Below are positions 1-7,649 of a stretch of DNA of 37,262 nucleotides, piece after piece. Position 1 is the first letter of the stretch; each line of letters starts with the position of its first letter. The notes beneath the pieces were generated by a model. That model was not told the DNA's origin and did no database searches. It worked only from the letters and a program-made list of their open reading frames with translations. Position numbers and translations under genes: made by a program. This DNA is from Streptomyces sp. ISL-94 (GTDB taxonomy: Bacteria; Actinomycetota; Actinomycetes; Streptomycetales; Streptomycetaceae), in assembly GCF_018614075.1 (NCBI RefSeq), contig NZ_JAGGOZ010000087.1, positions 1 to 37,262 on the forward strand. Reading direction: 5' to 3'.

Positions 1-168
1 GGCTAGTGCGGTGGCCGGAAAGGTTTGCCGGGGCGCGGCGTCCGGTGCGGTGCATCGTAAGGCGGAGGGCCGTGGCTCGTACTGGACGTACTTGCGCGGT
101 CCGACAACGCGGCGAGGTGCCGTGCTGGGCGTCGCGACCCGGTGAACCTTTCCGGTCACAGCACTAGC
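1..168. repeat. 168-bp dispersed inverted-repeat element (MITE-like or structured intergenic repeat)
   Basis: Positions 2-58 are complementary to 112-168: 43 Watson-Crick pairs, 11 G.T/G.U pairs and 3 mismatches (positions 10, 33, 54) around a 53-nt loop. The outer ends read GCTAGTGC and GCACTAGC, and the next conserved block is CCGGAAAGGTT with its complement. The loop holds a smaller palindrome, GTAC-tggac-GTAC. A second copy of the right-hand end lies at 37238-37262 in opposite orientation, so the element is dispersed. No ORF is convincing inside it. CTAG at both ends would fit insertion at a TA dinucleotide, as in IS630/Tc1-type MITEs, but that is inference. It abuts copA and contains its stop codon. 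Confidence 0.8.
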
Positions 169-2446
169 GGAAGGAACGCAACCGGAGGCTGTTGGTCACC
201 ACGAAGACCGACGAGAAGGCCATCGCGGCCCCCGCGATCATCGGGTTGAGCAGTCCGGCGGCCGCCAGCGGCAGGGCCGCCACGTTGTAGCCGAAGGCCC
301 AGAACAGGTTGCCCTTGATCGTGGCCAGGGTCCGGCGGGACAGCCGGATCGCGTCCGCCGCGACTCGCAGGTCTCCCCGTACGAGAGTCAGGTCGCCCGC
401 CTCGATGGCCGCGTCCGTGCCGGTGCCCATGGCCAGGCCCAGGTCGGCCTGGGCCAGCGCGGCCGCGTCGTTGACCCCGTCGCCGACCATGGCGACCGTA
501 CGGCCCTGCGCCTGGAGGCGGCGTACGACGTCGACCTTGTCCTGCGGAAGCACCTCGGCGATCACCTCGTCGATGCCCACCGCGCGGGCCACCGTCTCGG
601 CGACGGCCTGGTTGTCGCCGGTCAGCAGGACCGGGGTAAGGCCCAGCGCCCGCAGCCGGGCGACCGCCTCGGCGCTGGTCTCCTTGACCGCGTCGGCCAC
701 GGTCAGGACCCCGCGCGCCTCGCCGTCCCAGGCCACCAGGACGGCGGTGCCGCCCTCGGCCTCGGCGGCCGCCTTGGCCTCCTTGAGCTCGGCCGGCAGG
801 TCGATCGACCAGTCGGCCAGCAGCTGTTCGCGGCCCACCAGTACGGCGTGTCCCTCGACCACGCCCTGAACGCCGAGGCCGCCGCGGTTCTCGAAGCCCT
901 CCGGGACCGGCAGCACGCCGGCCCTCCCGGCCGCGGCGGTGGCGACGGCCCGGGCGATCGGGTGCTCGGAGGCGTGCTCCAGTGCCCCGGCCAGGCGCAG
1001 CAGTTCCGCTTCCTCGACGCCCTCGGCGGTGTGGACGCCGGACAGGGTCATCCGGCCGGTGGTGACGGTCCCGGTCTTGTCCAGGACGACCGTGTCGACG
1101 CGGCGGGTGGACTCCAGTACCTCCGGGCCCTTGATGAGGATGCCGAGCTGCGCGCCCCGGCCGGTGCCGACCATCAGCGCGGTCGGGGTGGCGAGGCCCA
1201 GGGCGCACGGGCAGGCGATGATCAGGACGGCCACGGCGGCGGTGAAGGCGGCGGTCGGGTTGTCGGTGATCAGCAGCCAGGTGATCCAGGTGCCCAGCGC
1301 GATCGCGAGGACGACGGGGACGAAGATCCCGGAGATCCGGTCGGCGAGGCGCTGGACCTCGGCCTTGCCGTTCTGGGCCTCCTCGACCAGCCGGGCCATC
1401 CGGGCGAGCTGGGTGTCGGCGCCGATCCGGGTGGCCTCGACGACCAGGCGGCCGGAGGCGTTGACGGTGGCGCCGGTGACCCGGTCGCCCACCGTGACCT
1501 CGATGGGGACGGACTCGCCGGTCAGCATGGAGGCGTCCACGGCGGAGCTGCCCTCCACGACCGTTCCGTCGGTGGCGATCTTCTCGCCCGGGCGGACGAC
1601 GAACCGGTCGCCGACCGCGAGCGCGCTCACCGGGATGCGTACCTCGCGGCCCGCGCGCAGGACGGCGACGTCCTTGGCGCCCAGTTCCATCAGGGCCTTG
1701 AGGGCCGCCCCGGCCTTCCGCTTGGAGCGGGCCTCCAGATAGCGGCCCAGGAGGATGAAGCAGATGACGCCCGCCGCGACCTCCAGGTAGATGGCGGAGG
1801 AGCCGTCGGTGCGGGAGACGGTGCCCCCCTGAACTGTGAAGAGGGCGAAGCCGTGCCGCATGCCGGGCATGCCGGCGTGGCCGAAGAACAGGGCCCACAG
1901 CGACCAGGTGAAGGCGGCGAGCGTGCCGACCGAGACCAGGGTGTCCATGGTGGCGGCGCCGTGCCGGGCGTTGGTCCAGGCGGCCTTGTGGAAGGGGAGC
2001 CCGCCCCAGACCACCACGGGGGCGGCGAGGGTCAGCGACAGCCACTGCCAATTGTCGAACTGGAGGGCCGGGACCATGGCGAGCAGGACGACCGGCAGCG
2101 CCAGGGCGGCGGAGACGAGGAGCCGCTGGCGCAGGGCGGCCAGCACCCGGTCCGGGGCCTCGGCCTGCGCGCTCCCCCCGGTGCCTTCCGCGGCGGCGGC
2201 CGGGGCGGGCGGCGGGGGCTCCTCGGCGGTGTACCCGGTCTTCACGACGGTCTCGATGAGGTCGGCGACCTGGACGTCCCCGCTGTAGGAGACCTTGGCC
2301 TTCTCGGTGGCGTAGTTCACCGTGGCCTCGACGCCGTCCATCCGGTTGAGCTTCTTCTCGATGCGGGCCGCGCAGGAGGCGCAGGTCATCCCGCCGATCG
2401 TGAGCTCGACCGCCGTTATGGGTCCGTCGTGCAGTGTGCTGGTCAT
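164..2446 (-). CDS. copA: Copper-translocating P1B-type ATPase
   Basis: A 760-residue heavy-metal ATPase that would export Cu(I) across the cytoplasmic membrane using ATP. In order: an N-terminal HMA domain with GMTCASC (about residues 19-25), paired transmembrane helices from about 108, the TGES actuator motif, the CPC metal site in ACPCALGLATP, the phosphorylation motif DKTGT, SEHP for nucleotide binding, GDGVND, and two final helices. Length is normal. The ATG is preceded by GGAG at a suitable distance. It follows copZ on the same strand after 133 nt and is probably co-transcribed from the CsoR-type operator upstream of copZ. Its TAG stop falls inside the terminal repeat of the 1-168 element. 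Ag(I) could also be a substrate. Confidence 0.95.
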   Translation of the reverse strand: MTSTLHDGPITAVELTIGGMTCASCAARIEKKLNRMDGVEATVNYATEKAKVSYSGDVQVADLIETVVKTGYTAEEPPPPAPAAAAEGTGGSAQAEAPDRVLAALRQRLLVSAALALPVVLLAMVPALQFDNWQWLSLTLAAPVVVWGGLPFHKAAWTNARHGAATMDTLVSVGTLAAFTWSLWALFFGHAGMPGMRHGFALFTVQGGTVSRTDGSSAIYLEVAAGVICFILLGRYLEARSKRKAGAALKALMELGAKDVAVLRAGREVRIPVSALAVGDRFVVRPGEKIATDGTVVEGSSAVDASMLTGESVPIEVTVGDRVTGATVNASGRLVVEATRIGADTQLARMARLVEEAQNGKAEVQRLADRISGIFVPVVLAIALGTWITWLLITDNPTAAFTAAVAVLIIACPCALGLATPTALMVGTGRGAQLGILIKGPEVLESTRRVDTVVLDKTGTVTTGRMTLSGVHTAEGVEEAELLRLAGALEHASEHPIARAVATAAAGRAGVLPVPEGFENRGGLGVQGVVEGHAVLVGREQLLADWSIDLPAELKEAKAAAEAEGGTAVLVAWDGEARGVLTVADAVKETSAEAVARLRALGLTPVLLTGDNQAVAETVARAVGIDEVIAEVLPQDKVDVVRRLQAQGRTVAMVGDGVNDAAALAQADLGLAMGTGTDAAIEAGDLTLVRGDLRVAADAIRLSRRTLATIKGNLFWAFGYNVAALPLAAAGLLNPMIAGAAMAFSSVFVVTNSLRLRSFR

Positions 2447-2473
2447 CTTTCCGGCTCCAGGGGGGAGGGCGGG

Positions 2474-2516
2474 CCGGGCCGTACGGAACCAGTATGAGCT
2501 GGCCGGAACGGCCCGG
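2474..2516. other. Hairpin in the copZ-copA intergenic gap
   Basis: CCGGGCCGT at 2474-2482 pairs perfectly with 2508-2516, and an inner CCAG/CTGG pair surrounds the loop TATGAG. It lies between copZ and copA on their transcript. It could be a partial terminator or RNA-processing site that makes copZ more abundant than copA. A 13-nt direct repeat containing GGGGTCCTGCG follows at about 2516-2551. Confidence 0.45.
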
Positions 2517-2579
2517 CGGGGTCCTGCGTGTGGCGCGGGGTCCTGCGAATCCCGCGGGTCCTTCTGGTGCCGCCGGTGA

Positions 2580-2810
2580 TCAGGCCTCGGCGAGCTCGTA
2601 GCCGGCCTCGTCGACGGCGGCGCGGACGTCCTCGTCCGCGAGCGGGGTGGCGGAGACCACGGTGACCTCGCCGGTCGCGGCGACGGCCTTGACCGAGGTG
2701 ACGCCCGGCAGGGCGGTGAGCTCCTTGGTCACCGCGCCCTCGCAGTGCCCGCAGGTCATGCCGGTCACCCGGTAGACGGTGGTGGTCTGGGTGTCCGTCT
2801 CGGCGGTCAT
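2580..2810 (-). CDS. copZ: Copper chaperone CopZ (HMA domain)
   Basis: A 76-residue single-domain HMA protein. The Cu(I)-binding motif GMTCGHC lies near residues 17-23, followed by the beta-alpha-beta pattern and a C-terminal GYELAEA. Proteins of this family bind Cu(I) through the two cysteines and pass it to the N-terminal domain of CopA. I chose the ATG at 2810 because GAGGAGAAC precedes it; a longer reading from 2879 would add a low-complexity leader running into the operator region. It is first in a copZ-copA operon about 80 nt downstream of a CsoR-like palindrome. Confidence 0.92.
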   Translation of the reverse strand: MTAETDTQTTTVYRVTGMTCGHCEGAVTKELTALPGVTSVKAVAATGEVTVVSATPLADEDVRAAVDEAGYELAEA

Positions 2811-2887
2811 GTCGTTCTCCTCTTCAGGCGTGCGGTCCGGTCGCGGGGGGCGGCGGATTCCACCACCGTTCCCCGACACTCCGAGAC

Positions 2888-2906
2888 TATACCCCTAGGG
2901 GGTATG
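2888..2906. promoter_or_regulatory. CsoR-type copper operator
   Basis: ATACCCCTAGGGGGTAT at 2889-2905 is a near-perfect palindrome matching the known actinobacterial CsoR operator pattern (an A/T-flanked C-run facing a G-run). It lies about 80 nt upstream of the copZ start, and its TAT ends could overlap a promoter -10. Known CsoR repressors leave such sites on binding Cu(I). No csoR gene is in the window, so the regulator must be elsewhere. Confidence 0.8.
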
Positions 2907-2965
2907 AATGCGAGTGTTGGCGGCCTCTCTTTCGCGAGCCGCGGTCGAAGGCTGTCGTTGCGGCT

Positions 2966-3001
2966 GCCGGCACGCCGGCTGCCGGCAGCCGGCGTGCCGG
3001 C
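2966..3001. terminator. Perfect 36-bp palindrome, terminator of the TetR gene
   Basis: Positions 2966-3001 read the same on both strands over 36 bases. It begins 20 nt past the TetR-family stop codon and lies between that gene and the copper operator. There is no T-run, as is common for Streptomyces terminators. It may also insulate the copper promoter from read-through. Confidence 0.7.
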
Positions 3002-3021
3002 GTGCCGGCGATCGCGGCGGG

Positions 3022-3696
3022 TCAGCGGGAGCGGGTCGTGGTGACCATCGGCTCCAGGTATCGCAGGAGGACGGTCTTCAGCTCGGCGACGTACGCGTCG
3101 CGCTCGGCTCCCTCCTGGGCGGCCAGGATCAGGTCCAGGGACGCCTTGAAGATGCCCAGGACCATGTTCGAGACGTGGGCGAGTTCGGCGGGCGCGGCCC
3201 CGGGGGTGAGGGAGCGCAGGGCGCCCTCGACCCGCGCGAGCATGGTGGAGTGCAGCTCCTCGTGCTCCTGGGCGATGCCGGGGATGCCGGAGCCGTGCAT
3301 GAGGGCCCAGAAGGCCGGGTTCTCGCAGTTGAAGGCGATGAGCGGGTCAAGGACGGCGTCCAGCAGCTCCGGCAGCGGGCGGCACAGGTTCTCGGGCAGG
3401 AAGGCCTGTCCGTGTGTCTCCTGGGCGCGGTGGAGCAGCTGCCCGCCGAGTTCGATCGCGATGGCCTCCTTGTTCGGGAAGAACTGGTAGAGCGTGCCCG
3501 GCGATACGCCGGCCTCGCGCGCGATGGCGTTGGTGCTGGCGGCGGCGTAGCCGGTACGGCAGAACACTCCGGCGGCGGCGGCCAGGAGCTGGCTGATCCG
3601 GCGCTCGCCGCGTGCCTGGCGGCGGCGCGGTGTTGCTGCGTCGGCGTCGCTCTTCGCTCCGGTTGCGGTGGATTTGTCCTTGGCGGTCCCCGGCAT
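3022..3696 (-). CDS. TetR/AcrR-family transcriptional repressor
   Basis: A 224-residue TetR-family regulator. After a basic N-terminal leader of about 30 residues comes the TetR DNA-binding domain, with the recognition helix in EAGVSPGTLYQFFPNKEAI (about residues 58-77). A helical ligand-binding and dimerisation domain follows. I placed the start at ATG 3696, with AAGGGA upstream; the open frame continues further but into the operator region. It is divergent from an MMPL exporter with two palindromic operators between them, the classic layout of a drug- or lipid-responsive repressor controlling itself and its pump. The ligand cannot be told from sequence. Confidence 0.9.
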   Translation of the reverse strand: MPGTAKDKSTATGAKSDADAATPRRRQARGERRISQLLAAAAGVFCRTGYAAASTNAIAREAGVSPGTLYQFFPNKEAIAIELGGQLLHRAQETHGQAFLPENLCRPLPELLDAVLDPLIAFNCENPAFWALMHGSGIPGIAQEHEELHSTMLARVEGALRSLTPGAAPAELAHVSNMVLGIFKASLDLILAAQEGAERDAYVAELKTVLLRYLEPMVTTTRSR

Positions 3697-3723
3697 GTCC
3701 AATCCCTTGCTTCCCCTGGGTGA

Positions 3724-3781
3724 TTGACAAACGCGAGAGATCACTCGCATTCTTGGGAAACGCGAGCGACTGCTCGTGTTT
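3724..3781. promoter_or_regulatory. Divergent promoter with two TetR-type operators
   Basis: Two related inverted repeats lie in the 130-nt divergent gap. One is at 3729-3751 (AAACGCGAG...CTCGCATT) and one at 3758-3781 (AAACGCGAGC-gact-GCTCGTGTTT). They share AAACGCGAG and are centred about 29-30 bp apart. A consensus-like TTGACA at 3724-3729 on the plus strand would be a -35 for the exporter gene, so a repressor on either site would block it. Assignment to the adjacent TetR protein is inference from position and symmetry. Confidence 0.7.
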
Positions 3782-3826
3782 GCCAGTCTATCGGCCTGGC
3801 AATCACGGTGAAGGGGACACCGAGTC

Positions 3827-6073
3827 ATGTCCGAAGTCAAAAAACCACCGTCGTCCGGGGAGAGCGGCAGGTGGACCCGGTTCGTCACGGCCCGGCCGCG
3901 GCTCTCGCTGCTGCTCGCCCTCGTGGTCACGGCGCTCGCCGTGTTCGCGGGCGGTGGCGTCGCCGACCGGATGGGCAGCGGCGGCTGGGAGGACCCGGGC
4001 GCCCAGTCCACCCTCGCCGCCAGAGCGCTGGAGCGCGAGTTCCCCGGCTCCCAGCCCAATCTGCTCCTTCTCGTCGACGCCGCGCCGCAGGCCGCCGGGG
4101 TGGACGATCCCGCCGTCGCGGCCGAGGCGGAGCGGCTGACCGCGCAGCTCGCCGCCGAACAGGGGGTCGTCGGCGTCGGCTCCTACTGGCGCACGGGACT
4201 GCCCGCGCTGCGCTCCGAGGACGGCCGGCAGGCCCTGATCGCCGCCCGCGTGCTCGGTGACGAAAAGACCGCCGCCGAGGTGCTGGAGCGGATCGCCCCG
4301 CGCTACCGGGGTGGGCACGGGCCGGTGCGCGTCTCCCTCGGCGGACCCGTAGCGGTCCAGCAGGAGGTGACCACGACCATCCAGGAGGACCTGCTCCGCG
4401 CCGAGCTGATCGCCCTGCCGGTGACCCTCGTCCTGCTCGTCCTCGTCTTCGGCAGCGCCGTCGCGGCCCTGCTGCCGCTCGGCGTCGGCATCGTGGCCAT
4501 CCTCGGCACCAATGCGGTGCTGCGCGGCCTCACCGAGTTCACCGACGTCTCCGTCTTCGCCCAGAACCTGACCACCGCGCTCGGCCTCGGACTCGCCATC
4601 GACTACGCCCTGTTCATCGTCCGCAGGTTCCGCGAGGAGCTCGCCGCCGGGCGGGACCCGATGGCGGCCATGGGAGCCACCCTGCGCACCGCGGGGCGCA
4701 CGGTGCTGTTCTCGGCGCTGACTGTCGCCGTCTCCCTCTCGGCGATGCTCTTCTTCCCGATGTACTTCCTGCGCTCCTTCGCCTACGCCGGGGTCGCGGT
4801 GGTCCTGCTCGCGGCGGCAGCCGCGCTGATCCTGCTGCCGGCGGCCCTGGTGCTGCTCGGCGACCGGGTCAACTCCCTCGACCTGCGGCGTATGCGGCGG
4901 CGCGGATCGCGGGGCGGCCGGAGCGCGGGGCAGGACCGTACGGCCGAGCCCGGACGGGGCTGGGGGCGGGCCGCCGCGCTGGTGATGCGCAGGGCCCCGG
5001 TCTTCGCGGTGGCCACCACCGCCGGGCTGCTGCTCCTCGGGCTGCCCTTCCTCGGAGTGAAGTTCGGCACCGTGGACGACCGGCAGCTGCCGAAGACCGC
5101 CGAGTCGCATGTGGTCCAGCAGCAGATCCGGGACGGCTTCCCGGGCAGCCCCGGCGGCGGGCTGACCGTCCTCACCGAGGGCGCGGCCACCCCCGCGGAT
5201 CTGGCCGCGTACCGGGACCGGCTGGCCAAACTGCCGGGGGTGGTCCGGATCGACGGTCCCGTCGGCCAGGGCGCCGGGGGTGCGTACGCCTACTTCTCGG
5301 TGGTCTCCGAGGGCGAGGCCGTGGGGCGGCAGGCCCAGGATCTGGTCGGCGAGGTGCGGAAGGTGGAGGCCGGCTTCCCGACCTCCGTAACGGGCCAGGC
5401 GGCGGTACTGGTCGACGCTCAGAAGGCCATAGCGGCCGAACTGCCCACCGCGCTGGCGCTGGTGGCACTGGCGACGCTGCTGCTGGTCTTCCTGCTCACC
5501 GGAAGCCTGCTGATACCGCTCCAGGCGGTCCTGCTCAATGCCCTCAGCCTGACCGCGATGTTCGGGGCGGTGGTGTGGGTCTTCCAGGAGGGCAACCTCT
5601 CCGGACTGCTCTCCTTCACCTCCACCGGGGACATCGAGACCACGCTGCCCGTGCTGATGTTCTGCATCGCCTTCGGACTGTCCATGGACTACGGGGTGTT
5701 CCTCATATCCCGGATCAAGGAGGAGTACGACCGGACCGGGGACCACGAGGGGGCCGTGCGCACCGGCCTGGCCCGCACCGGCGGGCTGATCACCGCCGCG
5801 GCCCTGATCCTGGCGGTGGTGATGGTGGCCATAGGCACCTCCCGGGTGACGAACACCAAGATGCTGGGCCTGGGGATCGCGCTGGCGGTGCTGATGGACG
5901 CCATGGTCGTCCGCAGCCTCCTGGTGCCGGCGGTCATGAAGCTGACCGGGAAGGCCACGTGGTGGGCACCGGGCCCGCTGCGGCGCCTGCACGAGCGGAT
6001 CGGGCTCAGCGAGGGGGAGTCGCCGGCGCCGGTGGCGCAGCAGCCGGAGCGGGTCCCGGCCGGGTCCCGGTAG
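3827..6073 (+). CDS. MMPL/RND-family membrane exporter
   Basis: A 748-residue transporter of the MMPL branch of the RND superfamily, expected to use the proton gradient to export lipids or hydrophobic compounds. It shows the internally duplicated plan: TM1 near residues 25-45, a large extracytoplasmic loop, a TM2-6 bundle containing GLAIDYALFIV, TM7 near 390, a second loop, and a TM8-12 bundle containing FGLSMDYGVFLI. The two conserved Asp-Tyr pairs are the family proton-relay signature. ATG 3827 has AAGGGG upstream. It is divergent from a TetR regulator and probably repressed by it. A G+C hairpin follows the stop. The substrate is unknown. Confidence 0.92.
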   Translation: MSEVKKPPSSGESGRWTRFVTARPRLSLLLALVVTALAVFAGGGVADRMGSGGWEDPGAQSTLAARALEREFPGSQPNLLLLVDAAPQAAGVDDPAVAAEAERLTAQLAAEQGVVGVGSYWRTGLPALRSEDGRQALIAARVLGDEKTAAEVLERIAPRYRGGHGPVRVSLGGPVAVQQEVTTTIQEDLLRAELIALPVTLVLLVLVFGSAVAALLPLGVGIVAILGTNAVLRGLTEFTDVSVFAQNLTTALGLGLAIDYALFIVRRFREELAAGRDPMAAMGATLRTAGRTVLFSALTVAVSLSAMLFFPMYFLRSFAYAGVAVVLLAAAAALILLPAALVLLGDRVNSLDLRRMRRRGSRGGRSAGQDRTAEPGRGWGRAAALVMRRAPVFAVATTAGLLLLGLPFLGVKFGTVDDRQLPKTAESHVVQQQIRDGFPGSPGGGLTVLTEGAATPADLAAYRDRLAKLPGVVRIDGPVGQGAGGAYAYFSVVSEGEAVGRQAQDLVGEVRKVEAGFPTSVTGQAAVLVDAQKAIAAELPTALALVALATLLLVFLLTGSLLIPLQAVLLNALSLTAMFGAVVWVFQEGNLSGLLSFTSTGDIETTLPVLMFCIAFGLSMDYGVFLISRIKEEYDRTGDHEGAVRTGLARTGGLITAAALILAVVMVAIGTSRVTNTKMLGLGIALAVLMDAMVVRSLLVPAVMKLTGKATWWAPGPLRRLHERIGLSEGESPAPVAQQPERVPAGSR

Positions 6074-6087
6074 GGAGCGGGCGGGGG

Positions 6088-6111
6088 ACGGGGCCCGGGC
6101 GCGGGCCCCGT
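6088..6111. terminator. Hairpin between the MMPL gene and the HTH gene
   Basis: ACGGGGCCC at 6088-6096 and GGGCCCCGT at 6103-6111 are perfectly complementary. The hairpin lies between two convergent genes (stops at 6073 and 6135), so it may serve both directions. Confidence 0.65.
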
Positions 6112-6134
6112 TGCGGGGGTGCGGGAGTCGGGGG

Positions 6135-6335
6135 TCAGTCCTCGCGACGGCCCCGGTTGCCGGGGCGGCGGGCCACCCAGGCGCGGACGGTGTCGGCGTA
6201 CCAATAGGGCTTGCCGCCCTCCACATGGTCAGGCGGGGGAAGCAGTCCGTGCTTGCGATAGGAGCGGACGGTGTCCGGCTGGACCCGGATGTGGGCAGCG
6301 ATCTCCTTGTACGACCACAGCTGTCGGTCGCTCAT
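6135..6335 (-). CDS. Small helix-turn-helix DNA-binding protein
   Basis: A 66-residue protein that is essentially one winged HTH of the MerR/excisionase type. YKEIAAHIRVQPDTVRSYRK (about residues 9-28) forms the HTH, then GLLPPPD and the wing residues GGKPYWYADTVRAW, and a basic tail. The start is well supported by AAGGAGGTG just upstream of ATG 6335. It resembles BldC-like or AlpA-like small actinobacterial DNA-binding proteins in size but is not BldC by sequence. It lies next to the inositol cluster on the same strand as iolG, separated by a strong hairpin, so it probably has its own promoter. A role in inositol control is possible but unproven. Confidence 0.8.
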   Translation of the reverse strand: MSDRQLWSYKEIAAHIRVQPDTVRSYRKHGLLPPPDHVEGGKPYWYADTVRAWVARRPGNRGRRED

Positions 6336-6515
6336 GACGACACCTCCTTGTCCACGCCGCGGGGTCGGCCGGGAGGCCGTCGGGGGAGCCGGCGCGTGGA
6401 CACTGACGATCACTCGGGGTTCTGCCCGGGGAACGACGCGCGGTGAGGGCAGGGGAGGGGCTGTCGAACGCCTGTGACGGAAGACCCGCGTAATGCGGAC
6501 ATGCGTGACACAACG

Positions 6516-6549
6516 GCGACCCCTGTGACAGATGTGGCACAGGGGTCGC
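6516..6549. terminator. Terminator downstream of iolG
   Basis: A perfect 12-bp stem, GCGACCCCTGTG (6516-6527) with CACAGGGGTCGC (6538-6549), around a 10-nt loop. It begins about 29 nt past the iolG stop. TGTGAC/GTCACA-type words recur at about 6473-6530, so part of this gap may instead be an operator for the small HTH gene. Confidence 0.65.
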
Positions 6550-6577
6550 ACGGAGGAAAAAGGCTCGGCAGGAAGGG

Positions 6578-7588
6578 TCAGCGGTACAGGGCCGGCCGTT
6601 CCGCCAGCTCCACGAGGGTCCGTGCGCCGCTGCGCGAGGCGGCCAGGCCCGCCTCCGAGACGGCGGCCGCCGCGTAGCCGTCCCACGCGTCCGGGCCCGC
6701 CACCCGGCCCTGCGCCGCCGCGGCCACCCAGCTGCGCAGCTGCCGGTCGTAGGCGTCGGCGAAGCGCACCGTGAAGTCCTGGTCGATCGCGCCGCCCCAC
6801 CGGCCCGCCGACTGCACCACCATCGCGTGGCCGTCGCCGATCCGGGCGCTGCCCGCCTCGCCGACCGCCTCGCACTGCACCTGGTAGCCGAAGCCGCAGT
6901 TGACGAAGATCTCCACGTCGACGACGGCCCCGCCGGAGGTCTCCAGCAGCACCAGCCGGGGATCGCGCAGCCCTTCGGGGGCGGCTGCCGTGGACCTCGG
7001 GGAGATCACGGTGACGGCGGTGATCTCCTGTCCGAGCAGCCAGCGGGCCGCGTCCACCTCGTGCACCACCGAGTCGCTGATCAGCATGTCGCTGGTGAAG
7101 AAGGACGGGGAGGAGGCGTTGCGGTGCCGGCAGTGCAGGAAGAGCGGCCGTCCGATCCCGCCCGCGTCCAGCAGCTCCTTGAGCCGTTCGTACTCGGCGT
7201 CGTAACGGCGCATGAACCCGACCTGGACCAGCCGTCGCCCCAGCCGCTGCTCGGCCTCCATGATGCGCAGCGCCCCCGCCGGGTCCGGGGTGAGCGGCTT
7301 CTCGCACAGCACCGGCAGCTGCCGCGCCAGCGCGTACCCGATCGCCTCCTCGTGGGCGGGCCCCGGGGAGGCGATGAGGACGGCCTGCACGCCGGGCGCG
7401 GCCATCGCGGCCGCCGGGTCGGTGTACGCGCCCACCCCGTCCAGGGCGGCCGCGACCTCCTTGACCCGGTCCCCGTCCGGGTCGGCCACGGCCGCCACCC
7501 GGGCCCCGCCGACGGTCCGGCCGATCCGGCGGAGGTGGTCGGTGCCCATCTTCCCGGTGCCGATCACGGCGATTCCGAGCGTGCTCAT
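6578..7588 (-). CDS. iolG: Gfo/Idh/MocA-family oxidoreductase, probable myo-inositol 2-dehydrogenase
   Basis: A 336-residue NAD(P)-dependent dehydrogenase expected to oxidise myo-inositol to scyllo-inosose, the first step of inositol catabolism. The N-terminal Rossmann fold shows GIAVIGTGKMG (about residues 5-15). CEKPL near residue 95 is the family catalytic Lys motif. HEVDAARWLLG near 175-187 carries the conserved His. The ATG is preceded by GGGAGGG. It lies just downstream of the IolE-like gene on the same strand (61-nt gap), and the rest of the iol genes follow divergently, which supports IolG over other sugar dehydrogenases. Related polyols could also be substrates. Confidence 0.85.
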   Translation of the reverse strand: MSTLGIAVIGTGKMGTDHLRRIGRTVGGARVAAVADPDGDRVKEVAAALDGVGAYTDPAAAMAAPGVQAVLIASPGPAHEEAIGYALARQLPVLCEKPLTPDPAGALRIMEAEQRLGRRLVQVGFMRRYDAEYERLKELLDAGGIGRPLFLHCRHRNASSPSFFTSDMLISDSVVHEVDAARWLLGQEITAVTVISPRSTAAAPEGLRDPRLVLLETSGGAVVDVEIFVNCGFGYQVQCEAVGEAGSARIGDGHAMVVQSAGRWGGAIDQDFTVRFADAYDRQLRSWVAAAAQGRVAGPDAWDGYAAAAVSEAGLAASRSGARTLVELAERPALYR

Positions 7589-7649
7589 GTCGTATCCCTC
7601 CCGGAGGTGAGTGGTCAGGGTTCAGTGGTCACGGTTCAGTGGTCAGGGC

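Noticed and set aside
2745..3044. Plus-strand frame across the copZ promoter
   Set aside because: It runs antisense through copZ and the operator and shows no protein-like features.
3697..4059. N-terminal extension of the TetR protein
   Set aside because: It crosses the operators and the start of the divergent exporter gene; ATG 3696 gives the normal family length.
6474..6677. Small plus-strand frame opposite the iolG end
   Set aside because: It overlaps the terminator hairpin and the iolG 3' end, with no recognisable domain.
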